Source: Sphingomonas hankookensis | GTDB taxonomy: Bacteria > Pseudomonadota > Alphaproteobacteria > Sphingomonadales > Sphingomonadaceae | Reading direction: 5' to 3' | Length of the DNA stretch: 64,000 nt | Assembly: GCF_022664465.1 (NCBI RefSeq) | Contig: NZ_JAKREV010000006.1 | Span: 186,001 to 250,000 of the forward strand | Part shown: positions 50,660-59,320 of the stretch, piece after piece | How positions within the stretch are numbered: position 1 is the stretch's first letter | Layout of the letters: the number at the start of each line of letters is the position of its first letter | Program-made: the position numbers and the translations under genes | Notes under the pieces: model-generated | Seen by the model: only the letters and a program-made list of their open reading frames with translations | What the model was told of the DNA's origin: nothing | Databases searched by the model: none

Positions 50660-53131
50660 ATGGCGAAAACCGACCTGACCATCGGCTATGACGATGGCGA
50701 TATCGAAACCAATCCGAGCACCGGACCCAGCCTGCAGGACCTGGTCGACCAGCGGTACTCGCGGCGCCAGGCGCTGCGCGGCGGTGCGTCGACCGCGGCG
50801 GTCGCGGTGTTCGGCGGCGCGCTGCTCGCCGCCTGCGACGACAAGGTTGCCGGGATCGACAACACCCCGCCGGTCGTCGGCGCGACGTCGAGCGGCGCGA
50901 CCAGCGCGGGCCGCGTCGTCACGCTGACCGGCACCGCCACCGACGACAATGCGATCGTCGGCCAGACCTTTACCCAGGTGTCGGGGCCGACCGTCGCGCT
51001 GTCGAGCACGACGCCGGGCATCGCGACCTTCATCGCGCCGGCGGTGTCGGCCAACACCAACCTCGTGTTCCGCTATACCGCGACCGATGCCAAGGGCGCG
51101 GCGAGCAGCAGCGACATCACCGTCGCGGTCGCGCCGCCGACCTTGGGCTTCACCGCCGTCGCCAAGAGCCTGGCCGACGTGGTGTCCGTGCCGACCGGCT
51201 ATACCGCCAGCGTGCTGTATCGCCTCGGCGATCCGCTGAACGGGTCGACGCCCGAATTCGCCAACAACGGCACCGACACCAATTACGGCGCGCGTGCCGG
51301 CGACCATCATGACGGCATGAGCTATTTCGGCCTCGCCGCCAGCGCCAACACCCCCGACGCGAACAATTCGACGCGCGGCCTGCTGGTGATGAACCACGAG
51401 AATATCTCGGAACAGTATCTGCACGTCGCCGGCGTGACGGCGGGTGCCACGCGCCTGACGTCCGAAGTCGTCAAGGAAATGGAATGCCACGGCGTGTCGG
51501 TGGTCGAGGTGACCCGCGCGTCGGCCGGCTGGAGCTACGTCAAGGCATCGTCGTTCAACCGCCGCATCACCCCGTACACTCCGATGGCGTTCAGCGGTCC
51601 GGTGAAGGGCAGCCCGCTGCTGTTCACCGCCTTTTCGACCGATGGCACCGCCGGTCGCGGCACGATCAACAACTGCGCCAACGGCCATATGCCGTGGAGC
51701 ACGTACATGACCTGCGAAGAGAATTGGGCAGGCTATTTCCGGCGCGACAGCGGCGACAATGCGCAGCGCACCGCGCTGATCGGCGCCAAGTCGACCCAGG
51801 CGTTCACCCGCTACGGCCTGTCGCAGCGTACCGGCAACTATAGCTGGACGACGGCGGCCGAAGCGACCGCCGGCGCGACGCTGATCGGCAAGTTCAACGC
51901 GACGATCGATCCGACCAAGCCGGTCAGCGGCACCGGCGATTTCCGCAACGAACCGAACCAGTATGGCTGGTGCGTCGAGATCGATCCCTATGACCCGACC
52001 TCGACACCGCGCAAGCGCACCGCGCTCGGCCGGATGAACCACGAAGGCTGCTGCCCCGGCCGCGCCATCGCGGGGGTCAAGCCCGCCTTCTACATGGGCG
52101 ACGACGCGCAGAACGAATATATCTACAAGTTCGTGTCGAATACGGCGTGGTCGACCGCCGATGCCACCGCGACCAACCGCCTTGCGATCGGTGACAAGTA
52201 TCTCGACGCCGGCACGCTGTACGTCGCCAAGTTCAATGCCGACGGGTCGGGCGATTGGATCGCGCTGGTGTTCGGGCAGAATGGCCTGAACGCGTCCAAC
52301 GCGCTCTATCCGTTCGCGGATCAGGCCGATGTGCTGACGCATTGCCGCCTCGCGGGCGACGCGGTCGGCGCGACGCGGATGGACCGCCCCGAATGGACCG
52401 CGGTCAATCCGGCGACCGGCGAGATGTACTGCACGCTGACCAACAACTCGTCGCGCGCGCCGGCACAAGTCGATGCCGCCAACCCGCGCTCGTATATCGA
52501 TCCGAAGGTCAACAGCACCTCGCGCTCGACCGGCAATGCCAACGGCCACATCATCCGCCTGCGCGAAGCCGGCGACACGACCGAAGCGACGCGGTTCACG
52601 TGGGACGTCTATGCGTTCGGCGCGGGATCCGACCTCGACCCGACCAACATCAACCTGTCGGGCCTCGACGCGACCAACGACTTCTCCAGCCCCGACGGCC
52701 TGTGGTTCGGCAACCCGTCCAACGCCAGCGGGCAGGTGACGCCGATCCTGTGGATCCAGACCGACGACGGCGCCTATACCGACGTCACCAACTGCATGAT
52801 GCTGGCGGCGATGCCGGGGAGCGTCGGCGATGGCGGCACGCGCACCATCACCAACACCGGCGTGTCGGCGACCAGCACCGCGACGACCCGCATCGGCAAG
52901 GCGCCGGGCACCACCATGCGCCGCTTCCTGGTCGGGCCGGTCCAGTGCGAGATCACCGGCATCGAATCGACCCCGGACGGCCGGTCGCTGTTCGTGAACA
53001 TCCAGCACCCGGGCGAAGGCGGCAGCTTCAGCGCGCCGACCAGCAACTGGCCGGCGGCCACCACCGGCGCGCGTCCGCGTTCGGCCACGGTGGTCATCAC
53101 CAAGAACGACGGCGGCGTGGTCGCGCTGTAA
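50660..53131 (+). CDS. phoX: PhoX-family phosphatase with extra N-terminal beta domain
   Basis: An 823-residue exported phosphatase (DUF839/PhoX). The N-terminus has the Tat motif YSRRQALRGGASTAA and a following LLAAC that resembles a lipobox, so it may be Tat-exported and lipidated. Residues about 65-160 form an Ig/PKD-like domain (VVTLTGTATDDNAIVGQTFT) absent from many PhoX. The PhoX core follows: LVMNHENISEQYLH, TYMTCEENWAGYF, RMNHEGCCPGRA, MGDDAQNEYIYKFVS and SPDGLWFG, with acidic and Cys residues that bind Ca and Fe in known PhoX. Its job is phosphate release from organic esters. ATG 50660 has GGGGAAAATC upstream. The next genes on the minus strand are GspL/M/C-like. Confidence 0.93.
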   Translation: MAKTDLTIGYDDGDIETNPSTGPSLQDLVDQRYSRRQALRGGASTAAVAVFGGALLAACDDKVAGIDNTPPVVGATSSGATSAGRVVTLTGTATDDNAIVGQTFTQVSGPTVALSSTTPGIATFIAPAVSANTNLVFRYTATDAKGAASSSDITVAVAPPTLGFTAVAKSLADVVSVPTGYTASVLYRLGDPLNGSTPEFANNGTDTNYGARAGDHHDGMSYFGLAASANTPDANNSTRGLLVMNHENISEQYLHVAGVTAGATRLTSEVVKEMECHGVSVVEVTRASAGWSYVKASSFNRRITPYTPMAFSGPVKGSPLLFTAFSTDGTAGRGTINNCANGHMPWSTYMTCEENWAGYFRRDSGDNAQRTALIGAKSTQAFTRYGLSQRTGNYSWTTAAEATAGATLIGKFNATIDPTKPVSGTGDFRNEPNQYGWCVEIDPYDPTSTPRKRTALGRMNHEGCCPGRAIAGVKPAFYMGDDAQNEYIYKFVSNTAWSTADATATNRLAIGDKYLDAGTLYVAKFNADGSGDWIALVFGQNGLNASNALYPFADQADVLTHCRLAGDAVGATRMDRPEWTAVNPATGEMYCTLTNNSSRAPAQVDAANPRSYIDPKVNSTSRSTGNANGHIIRLREAGDTTEATRFTWDVYAFGAGSDLDPTNINLSGLDATNDFSSPDGLWFGNPSNASGQVTPILWIQTDDGAYTDVTNCMMLAAMPGSVGDGGTRTITNTGVSATSTATTRIGKAPGTTMRRFLVGPVQCEITGIESTPDGRSLFVNIQHPGEGGSFSAPTSNWPAATTGARPRSATVVITKNDGGVVAL

Positions 53132-53151
53132 GTCTTTGCTTTGACGGCGTT

Positions 53152-53187
53152 CGGGCGGGCGGTGGTCGAAAGGCCGCCGCCCGTTTC
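53152..53187 (+). terminator. Possible terminator after phoX
   Basis: CGGGCGGGCGG pairs with CCGCCGCCCG (one bulged G) over a TGGTCGAAAGG loop, followed by TTTC. The T tract is short, so strength is doubtful. Confidence 0.45.
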
Positions 53188-53193
53188 GCGTTC

Positions 53194-53441
53194 AAAGTTC
53201 ACTAAGTTCACACTCGCGGTGTTTGGTATCGTGCGGACGGTCGGTCGGTCTGGCAGGGACGAGCTGGCAACGGACGTACTCTGACGGCGGCGCGGCGTGT
53301 AGGAAAGCGCGAGAACCACAGGACGATCGCTGCCCGGATCAAGCCCGGGGTGACGGTGGGGGTATGGCAGCGTTCCTCCAGACCGATCGCGATCGATCCA
53401 CGCCCGTTGACTATAAAATCTACATATGTTTGATTTGCTGC
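53194..53441. repeat. Dispersed AAGTTCAC-pair motif, copy 5, and PadR upstream region
   Basis: 53194-53217 repeats the two AAGTTCAC octamers plus ACTCGC; TGTAGGAAAG follows at 53298. A partial REP (GCCCGGAT-CAAGCCCGGGGTGACG) is at 53333-53356. From 53405 the sequence becomes AT-rich (TTGACTATAAAATC, ACATATGT palindrome at 53423), a likely promoter/operator of padR. No gene is seen before 53442. Confidence 0.75.
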
Positions 53442-53738
53442 ATGGTTCGCGAACGACGCCCTTCGAAACAGATGCGCGCGCTGCTGGCGGTGCTGTCGGC
53501 GCAGCCGGCGGCGTGGCGGCACGGTTATGACCTGATGAAGGAAACCGGGCTATTGTCCGGCACGCTATACCCGCTGTTGATGCGGATGGGCGATCAGGGG
53601 CTGGTCGAGGCGGAGTGGCGCGAGCCGACCCAGCCGGGGCGCCCGCCGCGCCATGCCTATCGCCTGACGGGCGCGGGGCTGGCGCTGGCGGCGGAGCAGG
53701 ATGCGCCCGATGCCGATCGGGCGGGGCTGCCGGCATGA
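53442..53738 (+). CDS. PadR-family transcriptional regulator
   Basis: A 98-residue regulator. The winged helix-turn-helix of PadR is read in QMRALLAVLSAQPAAWRHGY, DLMKETGLLSGTLYPLLMRM and GLVEAEW, with PRHAYRLTGAG as the wing. Only the DNA-binding domain with a short C-terminal helix is present, as in PadR subfamily 2. PadR proteins usually repress a neighbouring membrane or transporter gene. ATG 53442 is taken because the AT-rich promoter ends just before it. It overlaps the following membrane protein gene by four bases (ATGA). Confidence 0.88.
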   Translation: MVRERRPSKQMRALLAVLSAQPAAWRHGYDLMKETGLLSGTLYPLLMRMGDQGLVEAEWREPTQPGRPPRHAYRLTGAGLALAAEQDAPDADRAGLPA

Positions 53739-54358
53739 GGGACGCCATCGCCCGCGCGCTGCTGCTGCTGGCGACACGCTGGCTGGGTCCGGCGCGGTGC
53801 GACTGGGCGCAGGCGATGCGGGCGGAGTTCGCCGAAGCGACCGATGCGGGCGAGGGGCTGGGCTTTGCCGCCGGATGCCTGTGGAGCGCCGCGCGGACGA
53901 TGGTGGCGGAGGCGGACGGCCGGTTCGCGCTGGCGATCCATGTGCTGGCGGTCGGCGTGCTGGTGCCGATGGCGGGGCTGTTGCTGATGAGCGCCGCGCT
54001 GGGCTTTCCCTATCTGGCGTTCGAGGCGGTCGGCGCGCAGGTGCTGGGCAGTGGCTGGCCCCATGCGGTCAACGTCGGCAACCGCAGCGGGGTGCCGTTG
54101 CTGGCGCTGCTGACCGGGGTCGTCGGGATCGGCCATGTCGCGGTCGCCTGGGCGCTGCTGGAGCGCGACTGGGACCGGGTAGCGATGTTGGCGCGGATCG
54201 GCGCGGCAATGCTGGCGACGATGGTCGCGTTTTCGGCGATCCTGTTCCTCTACGACCCGTGCGCGCTGCCGCAGCTGGGGATCGTCGGCGGCGAGCTGGT
54301 GCTGTTGTGGCTGGCGGTACGCTGGCACGACGATCTTGCCGTCTGGTCCAGCGCCTGA
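53735..54358 (+). CDS. PadR-linked four-span membrane protein
   Basis: A 207-residue protein with about four hydrophobic spans (AIHVLAVGVLVPMAGLLLMS, PLLALLTGVVGIGHVAVAWA, ARIGAAMLATMVAFSAILFL, LGIVGGELVLLWLAVRW). The N-terminal LGPARCDWAQAMRAEFAEAT resembles proteins that sit next to PadR regulators, where the WAxAMxAEF pattern recurs. Function unknown; it may be a membrane partner controlled by the regulator it overlaps. Not further assigned. Confidence 0.72.
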   Translation: MRDAIARALLLLATRWLGPARCDWAQAMRAEFAEATDAGEGLGFAAGCLWSAARTMVAEADGRFALAIHVLAVGVLVPMAGLLLMSAALGFPYLAFEAVGAQVLGSGWPHAVNVGNRSGVPLLALLTGVVGIGHVAVAWALLERDWDRVAMLARIGAAMLATMVAFSAILFLYDPCALPQLGIVGGELVLLWLAVRWHDDLAVWSSA

Positions 54359-54428
54359 CGCGATTGGTCCGCCGCCGCGTGGCGTGACCGACCCCTGATA
54401 TTGCCGACCTTTTCCAACGGAGTGACCG

Positions 54429-55490
54429 ATGATGATCGATGCACGACGCCTGCTGCCGCTCGCCCTGCTGGTCGGTAGCCCCTTCGTCCCGCTGTCTGCC
54501 CAGACGCTGCCGCCGACCCGGACCGAGGCGGTGAAGATCGCTTCCGATCCCGGTGTCACGCTGGCGGGGGAACTGCAGCTGCCGCCGGGGGTGAAGCGGG
54601 CGCCGGTGGTGCTGCTGCTGGGCGGGGGCGGGCCGTCGCCGCATGGCATCTATCCGCTGCTGGAAAAGCGGTTGCTGGCGCGCGGCATCGCGACGCTGAG
54701 CTTCGACAAGCGCGGCGTCGGTGCGTCGAGCGGCACGTTCCTCGATGCGATGGACGTGGCGCAGCGCGATGCGGCGGCGGTGCTGGCGTATCTGCGTACG
54801 CGAGGCGACGCGATCGATCCGGCGCGGATCGCGGTGCTGGGGATCAGTCAGGGCGGGGTGATCGGTCCGGCGCTGGCGGTCGACAAACCGCCGGTCGCTG
54901 CGCCGCCGATCGTCGCGGTGGTGATGATGGCGGCACCGGCGGGGGAGCGCGGCGTGCTGTTCCTCGAATCGATGCGCGAGCAATTGGCGCTGTCGGGCAT
55001 GAAGGCCGAGGCGCTGTCGCCGGTGATCGACGCTACGCGGCGCTATCTGGACGGGCTGACCGGTGGGGCGGCGGCGGGGCTGGTCGCGGGCGACCGTGCA
55101 GCGGTGGTCGATGCGTTCGTCGCAGCGGGCTGGACGCGGATGCAGGGCGAGGGGGCGGCGAAGACGCTCAGCGATCCGGCGACGTCGTCGCTCTACACGG
55201 TCGGCGCGGGCGACGTGCTGCGGCGGATCGCGGCGCCGGTGCTGGCGGTCTATGCCGCGGGCGACCATGTGGTGAGCACCCGGTTGGCGATGCCTGCTGC
55301 GCTGACCGCATTGGAGGGGAATCCCGACGCGACGGTCGTGCGGATGCCGAAGGTGGAACATGCGTTCAAGCCGTTGGTGACGACCGAAACGGGCGCGCGG
55401 GAATATCGCGGGTGGCCGTTGTCCGATCCCGATACGATCGATCTGGTCGAGCGGTGGCTAACGGCGCGGTTGGGCGTTGGGAAAAGCTGA
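54429..55490 (+). CDS. Exported alpha/beta hydrolase
   Basis: A 353-residue protein with a signal peptide (RRLLPLALLVGSPFVPLSAQ). Hydrolase marks: VVLLLGGGGPSPHGIYPLLE, TLSFDKRGVGASSG, the nucleophile elbow IAVLGISQGGVIGPALAVDK (Ser), APVLAVYAAGDHVVS (Asp) and MPKVEHAFKPL (His). It is close to dienelactone-hydrolase or peptidase-like families (YbgF-neighbour estA-type); substrate unknown. ATG 54429 has GGAG seven bases upstream. It stands apart from the PadR pair and converges on gspD with 47 bases between stops. Confidence 0.85.
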   Translation: MMIDARRLLPLALLVGSPFVPLSAQTLPPTRTEAVKIASDPGVTLAGELQLPPGVKRAPVVLLLGGGGPSPHGIYPLLEKRLLARGIATLSFDKRGVGASSGTFLDAMDVAQRDAAAVLAYLRTRGDAIDPARIAVLGISQGGVIGPALAVDKPPVAAPPIVAVVMMAAPAGERGVLFLESMREQLALSGMKAEALSPVIDATRRYLDGLTGGAAAGLVAGDRAAVVDAFVAAGWTRMQGEGAAKTLSDPATSSLYTVGAGDVLRRIAAPVLAVYAAGDHVVSTRLAMPAALTALEGNPDATVVRMPKVEHAFKPLVTTETGAREYRGWPLSDPDTIDLVERWLTARLGVGKS

Positions 55491-55499
55491 CCCGTTTTC

Positions 55500-55528
55500 G
55501 TCACCCCGGGTCAAGCCCGGGGGGACGG
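55500..55528. repeat. REP-like hairpin between two converging genes
   Basis: CACCCCGGG-TCAAG-CCCGGGGGGACGG forms a 7-bp perfect stem in the 47-base gap between the hydrolase and gspD stops, so it is likely to act as a two-way terminator. Confidence 0.7.
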
Positions 55529-55537
55529 TGAGGCTGT

Positions 55538-57589
55538 TCAATAAATCCCATCGATCTCCATCGTCAGGCGCGGGGCGGGGGGATTGAGGAGCAGGCTGCG
55601 CTTGTCGCCCTGCAAAACTTCCTCCTGCCGCAGCCGGTCGTAGCGGTTGCGCGCCGCCGCCGCCGCGTCGGCGCCGTCGCGCAGGATGGTGGGTTTGAGG
55701 AAGACGAACAGCGTGCGCTTCTGGCGGGTTTCCTGCCGGCCCTTGAACAGCTCACCGACGATGGGGATGCTGCCGAGGATCGGCACCTGGCTGCGCAGCC
55801 GCTGGTAATCGTCGCTGGTCAGGCCGCCCAGCACGATCGTCTGGCCATTGTCGGCAAGGACGGTGGTGTTGGCCGAACGCTTGTTGGTAATGATGTCGGC
55901 GGCGCCGCTGACCTGGGTCGGGGCGATCGACGATGCTTCCTGGCTGACTTCCAACCGGATCGTGTCGCCGGCGTTGATCCGCGGCAGGACGCGCAAAGTA
56001 ATGCCGACGTCCTTGCGTTCGATGGTGGTATAGGGATTGGCGGTGCCGTTGCCGGTCAGGATCGATCCGGTGACGAAGGGTACCTCCTGCGCCACGACGA
56101 ATTCGCCGAGCTTGTTGTCGAGCACGGTGATCTGCGGCGTCGAGAGCAGGTTCGCCTTTTGCGAGGTGCTGAGCGCCTGCAACAGGATCGAGAAGTCGTT
56201 GCCGATGCCGATATTGGCGGTCAGGCCGTTGCCGAGGAGTCGTCCGGCGGGGACGCCCAAAAGATTCAGGATGCCGCCGAGCGAACTGCCGGCAGTTTCG
56301 AACGAGGTCGCCGCCCCGCTGACCTGCGTCAGCGCGACGCCAGCCGTGCCGATCTGCACCGCCAGCCGCTCCGCATCGTCGCCGGTGATCTCGGCGATCG
56401 CCGCTTCGATCAGCACCTGTGGGCGGCGGACGTCGAGGTCGGGGATCAGCCGTTCGATCTGGGCGATGGCGGTCGGCGTGCCGCGCACGACGACGGCGTT
56501 GATGTCGGGGGCGGGCTGGACGGTGATGTCGGGGGTGGTGAAGCCCTGCGCCGGGGTCGCCTGCTGGTTCTGGCCCACCGTGCTGATGCTGCCGCCGGCG
56601 CCGGTGGCGCCGCCGAGGCCGCCCGCGGCACCGGCCAGTGCGCCCGCGTTCGCGCCGCCATTGGCGATCAGGCCCGACAGCGCCTGACCGGCATTGTTGC
56701 GCTGGCTGACGGTCGACAGGCTGCGCGCGACCGGGTTGGTCGCCGACTGTTGCTGGCCGAGGATGCCGCGCAGCACCTCGGTCACGCTTTCGGAATCGGC
56801 ATAGTTCAGGCGGAAGACGCGGGTCGACATTTGCGCGGCGCCGCCGCGCGCGTCGAGCGACTGGGCGATGCGGCGTGCTTCCGCGACGCCGGCGGGCGTG
56901 CCGCGCACGAGGATGGTGTTGCTGCGCGGATCGCCCGCGACGCGCGCGCCGCCTTCGCCCAGCACCGCCTGCATCGCGGTGGCGATATCGGCGGCGTTGC
57001 CGTTGGTCAGGTTGATGGTGGCGAAGGTCGATCCGCCGCCGCCGTCCAGCGAGCGGGCCAGCGCCTCGATCCGACGGACATTGTCGGCATAGTCAGTGAC
57101 GACGATCGCATTGGGTTGTGTGAGCGGCTCGACGCTGCCGAAGCTGGCGACCAGCGGCCGCACGATCCGCGCGGCATCGGCCGAGGGGACGTTCGACAGG
57201 CGGACCATGCGCGTTGTCAGTTCCTGCCCGCCGACGCCGCGTCCACGCACGCCGCCGTCGCGCACCGCATTCGCCTGCGGAATGATGCGCCATGCCGATC
57301 CGGAGCGGACCGCGGCGAAGCCGTTGGCGCGCAGCACCGACTGGAACAGCTCCCACACCCCGCCGGGCGACAGCGGTTCGGCGGAGGTGACGGTCACCTG
57401 CCCCTTGACCGTCGGGTCGAGGATCAGCGTGCGGCCGGTGATGCGGCTGATCTGGTCGGCGACGTCGGCGATCTCCACGCCGCGCATGTTGACGACGATG
57501 TCGGCGGGCTGCGTCTGCGCGGTCACCGGCGACAGGCTGGTCGCGGCGAGGCTGAGGGCGAGGAAGGCGGAGGCGAAGCGATGGCGCAC
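55538..57589 (-). CDS. gspD: Type II secretion secretin GspD
   Basis: A 683-residue outer-membrane secretin. Signal MRHRFASAFLALSLAATSLS (first codon GTG). N0 domain: IVVNMRGVEIADVADQISRI, TGRTLILDPTVKGQVTVTSA; N1-N3 with VVTDYADNVRRIEALARSLD and ILVRGTPAGVAEARRIAQSL; a Gly/Ala-rich insert (GGANAGALAGAAGGLGGATG) in N3; and the secretin core with LDNKLGEFVVAQEVPFVTGS and GLTSDDYQRLRSQVPILGSI. It forms the exit pore for folded substrates. The gene order gspD-C-I-H-G on one strand is read from gspG to gspD, so gspD is last; the gap from gspC is 11 bases. Confidence 0.96.
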   Translation of the reverse strand: MRHRFASAFLALSLAATSLSPVTAQTQPADIVVNMRGVEIADVADQISRITGRTLILDPTVKGQVTVTSAEPLSPGGVWELFQSVLRANGFAAVRSGSAWRIIPQANAVRDGGVRGRGVGGQELTTRMVRLSNVPSADAARIVRPLVASFGSVEPLTQPNAIVVTDYADNVRRIEALARSLDGGGGSTFATINLTNGNAADIATAMQAVLGEGGARVAGDPRSNTILVRGTPAGVAEARRIAQSLDARGGAAQMSTRVFRLNYADSESVTEVLRGILGQQQSATNPVARSLSTVSQRNNAGQALSGLIANGGANAGALAGAAGGLGGATGAGGSISTVGQNQQATPAQGFTTPDITVQPAPDINAVVVRGTPTAIAQIERLIPDLDVRRPQVLIEAAIAEITGDDAERLAVQIGTAGVALTQVSGAATSFETAGSSLGGILNLLGVPAGRLLGNGLTANIGIGNDFSILLQALSTSQKANLLSTPQITVLDNKLGEFVVAQEVPFVTGSILTGNGTANPYTTIERKDVGITLRVLPRINAGDTIRLEVSQEASSIAPTQVSGAADIITNKRSANTTVLADNGQTIVLGGLTSDDYQRLRSQVPILGSIPIVGELFKGRQETRQKRTLFVFLKPTILRDGADAAAAARNRYDRLRQEEVLQGDKRSLLLNPPAPRLTMEIDGIY

Positions 57590-57600
57590 GGGAGGAAACC

Positions 57601-58377
57601 CTAACGGATGGGAATGGAGACGGTGATCGGCTTGCCGTCGCGAAGGATGGTGACCTGGGCCTGCCCCGACGCGGCGGCGCTGGCGATGGCGGCGTTGACC
57701 GCCGACTGGTCGGTCATGGCGGCGCCGTTGACCGACTGGACGACATCGCCCGATCGCATGCCGGGCGGGGCGTTGGCGCCGATGGCATAGCCGCCCGCGA
57801 CCGGCGTGGCGTTCAGGCGCGACAGCACCGCCTGCGCGTTGGGCGGGGGCGGGGTGGCCGGGGCGGCGGGAGGTGCCATCGGCTGGGCAGGGGGCGGGGC
57901 GGACTGTCCGGGGGTCGGGGTCGCCTGTCCGAACGGATCGGGGAAGGCGAGATATTCGAGCCGCCCGCCATTGTTCAGGATGATGCGGTCGCGGCGGATT
58001 TCCGTCACCTGCGCCCCGGCGATGGCGTCGCCGACCTTGTACGGCTTGGCCGCTTCGTTGCCGATCGCGACGAACGAGATCGACAGTTCGGCGGGGCGGG
58101 CGAAGACCACGCCCTTCAACACCGCCTGGATGCCGGTGGGGGCGGTGGCGTCGGCGGCGGTCGGGCTGCCGAAGGGGGCCCAGGCGACCGCCGGGCCGCT
58201 GTCGACGGTGACCGCGCGGGCGCGCGCTTCGGAGGGCACGGTGATCGCGCCGGTATCGGCATGGCCGGCCAGCCGCCAGACGAGCCCGGCCAGCGCCACC
58301 GCGACCGAGACGATCGCGGCGGCGGCGAGCCAGTCGACCCAGCGGTCGCGGACGCGCAAACGTTCGACGACGATCAT
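57601..58377 (-). CDS. gspC: Type II secretion protein GspC
   Basis: A 258-residue inner-membrane protein joining platform and secretin. Helix WLAAAAIVSVAVALAGLVWR near residues 16-35, HR domain (GIQAVLKGVVFARPAELSIS, IILNNGGRLEYLAF), a Pro-rich linker (PPPAQPMAPPAAPATPPPPN) and a C-terminal PDZ domain (GYAIGANAPPGMRSGDVVQS, QVTILRDGKPITVSIPIR). This is the full GspC layout. ATG 58377 overlaps the gspI stop by four bases. Confidence 0.93.
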   Translation of the reverse strand: MIVVERLRVRDRWVDWLAAAAIVSVAVALAGLVWRLAGHADTGAITVPSEARARAVTVDSGPAVAWAPFGSPTAADATAPTGIQAVLKGVVFARPAELSISFVAIGNEAAKPYKVGDAIAGAQVTEIRRDRIILNNGGRLEYLAFPDPFGQATPTPGQSAPPPAQPMAPPAAPATPPPPNAQAVLSRLNATPVAGGYAIGANAPPGMRSGDVVQSVNGAAMTDQSAVNAAIASAAASGQAQVTILRDGKPITVSIPIR

Positions 58378-58868
58378 GCCGCGTCCTTGCGCAGGAAGCC
58401 GTCGAGCCTGGCGAGCGGCGCGGTTTCGCCGGCCGGAGCGACGGTGATCGTCACCCGGTCGAGCACGGGATCGCTGGTCGCGGTCCGGCTCACCGCCACG
58501 CTCCAGCTGCGCCCCAGCATGTCCACCTGCTCCCCATTCGCCTCCGGCGTCCCCACTTCCAGATCGGCCAGCCGGTTTTCGGCGACCCACATCGCGATCG
58601 CGCGCCTCTCGACGCCACGGGTCGAATCGATGTGCTGCTCGACCGCGCCGATCAGCCCTACCGTGGCGATCGCCAATACCGCCAGCGCCACCATCGCCTC
58701 GATCAAAGAAAAGCCGGCATCGTGACATTCCTCCCCGGCACGGGGAGGGGGACCGTCCGCGCAGCGGATGGTGGAGGGGGATCGCCTCGCAACGCAACGG
58801 TTGCGTACGGGGATACCCCCCTCCACCATGCTGCGCATGGTCCCCCTCCCCGCGCCGGGGAGGATCAT
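58374..58868 (-). CDS. gspI: Type II secretion minor pseudopilin GspI with repeat-derived leader
   Basis: As written 164 residues. The pseudopilin helix GFSLIEAMVALAVLAIATVG with Glu at position 5 is intact and the C-terminal domain is normal, but it starts only at about residue 52. The residues before it (MILPGAGRGTMRSMVEGGIP and on to CADGPPPRAGEECHDA) are encoded by a palindromic element at 58729-58864. ATG 58868 overlaps the gspH stop (ATGA), so the original start survives and the element has entered just behind it, keeping the frame. A leader of about 50 residues is far longer than the usual 5-10 and could hinder GspO processing. No closer start codon in frame was found. Confidence 0.82.
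   Translation of the reverse strand: MILPGAGRGTMRSMVEGGIPVRNRCVARRSPSTIRCADGPPPRAGEECHDAGFSLIEAMVALAVLAIATVGLIGAVEQHIDSTRGVERRAIAMWVAENRLADLEVGTPEANGEQVDMLGRSWSVAVSRTATSDPVLDRVTITVAPAGETAPLARLDGFLRKDAA
58729..58864. repeat. Nested palindromic element inside gspI
   Basis: Outer arms TCCTCCCC (58729) and GGGGAGGA (58864), then GGGGAGGGGGACC paired with GGTCCCCCTCCCC, and CCACCAT paired with ATGGTGG. It lies entirely within the gspI frame after its start codon. It is a fourth palindromic family of the window, different from REP, TTCGAGC and CCCTCAC types. Confidence 0.87.
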
Positions 58869-59320
58869 GAGGTCACCTTTGTCGCGCGGGCGGTCACGCC
58901 GTCATACTGCACCCGCCACGTCTGGTCGCCGCCGCTAACCGTCGCGCCCAGCGGCTGGCCGGTGCCGTCGACGCCGAGGATCACCGGCGGCGCGGTGTCG
59001 AGCGCCATCACCATCCCGCCGGGCAGCGTGTGGAACGCCAGCGCGTCGTCGGTGATCGGCGTGAGGCCGCGCGGGCCGACGCGGGCGAAGCCATAGCCAT
59101 GGGTGTCGGTGGTCAGCGCAATCAGCTGGTCGCCGAGCATCGCGTCGTCCGCCGCCGCCTGTAGCCGGTTGGCGAGGCGCCGCGCCTCCGCCTCGACATT
59201 GGGCGCACGGGTGGCGCTGCCGATGCCGAGGCTGACCGCACCCGCCGCCACGCCGATGATGGCGAGGACGATCAGCATCTCGATCAGGGTCATGCCGGAT
59301 TGGGCATGGTCCTTCGTCAT
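58865..59320 (-). CDS. gspH: Type II secretion minor pseudopilin GspH
   Basis: A 151-residue pseudopilin. The prepilin site is QSG before MTLIEMLIVLAIIGVAAGAV, with Glu at position 5. The domain contains EARRLANRLQAAADDAMLGD, LTTDTHGYGFARVGPRG and the late WRVQYDGVTARATKV. The start ATG 59320 lies in the end of a REP repeat (GGGAATGACG), giving the leader MTKDHAQSG; this is a normal length, but the codon comes from the repeat. The stop overlaps the gspI start. Confidence 0.86.
   Translation of the reverse strand: MTKDHAQSGMTLIEMLIVLAIIGVAAGAVSLGIGSATRAPNVEAEARRLANRLQAAADDAMLGDQLIALTTDTHGYGFARVGPRGLTPITDDALAFHTLPGGMVMALDTAPPVILGVDGTGQPLGATVSGGDQTWRVQYDGVTARATKVTS

Noticed and set aside
53407..53430. 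Sigma-70 promoter TTGACT with a downstream -10
   Set aside because: No -10 hexamer at a proper spacing; recorded only as an AT-rich upstream region of padR.
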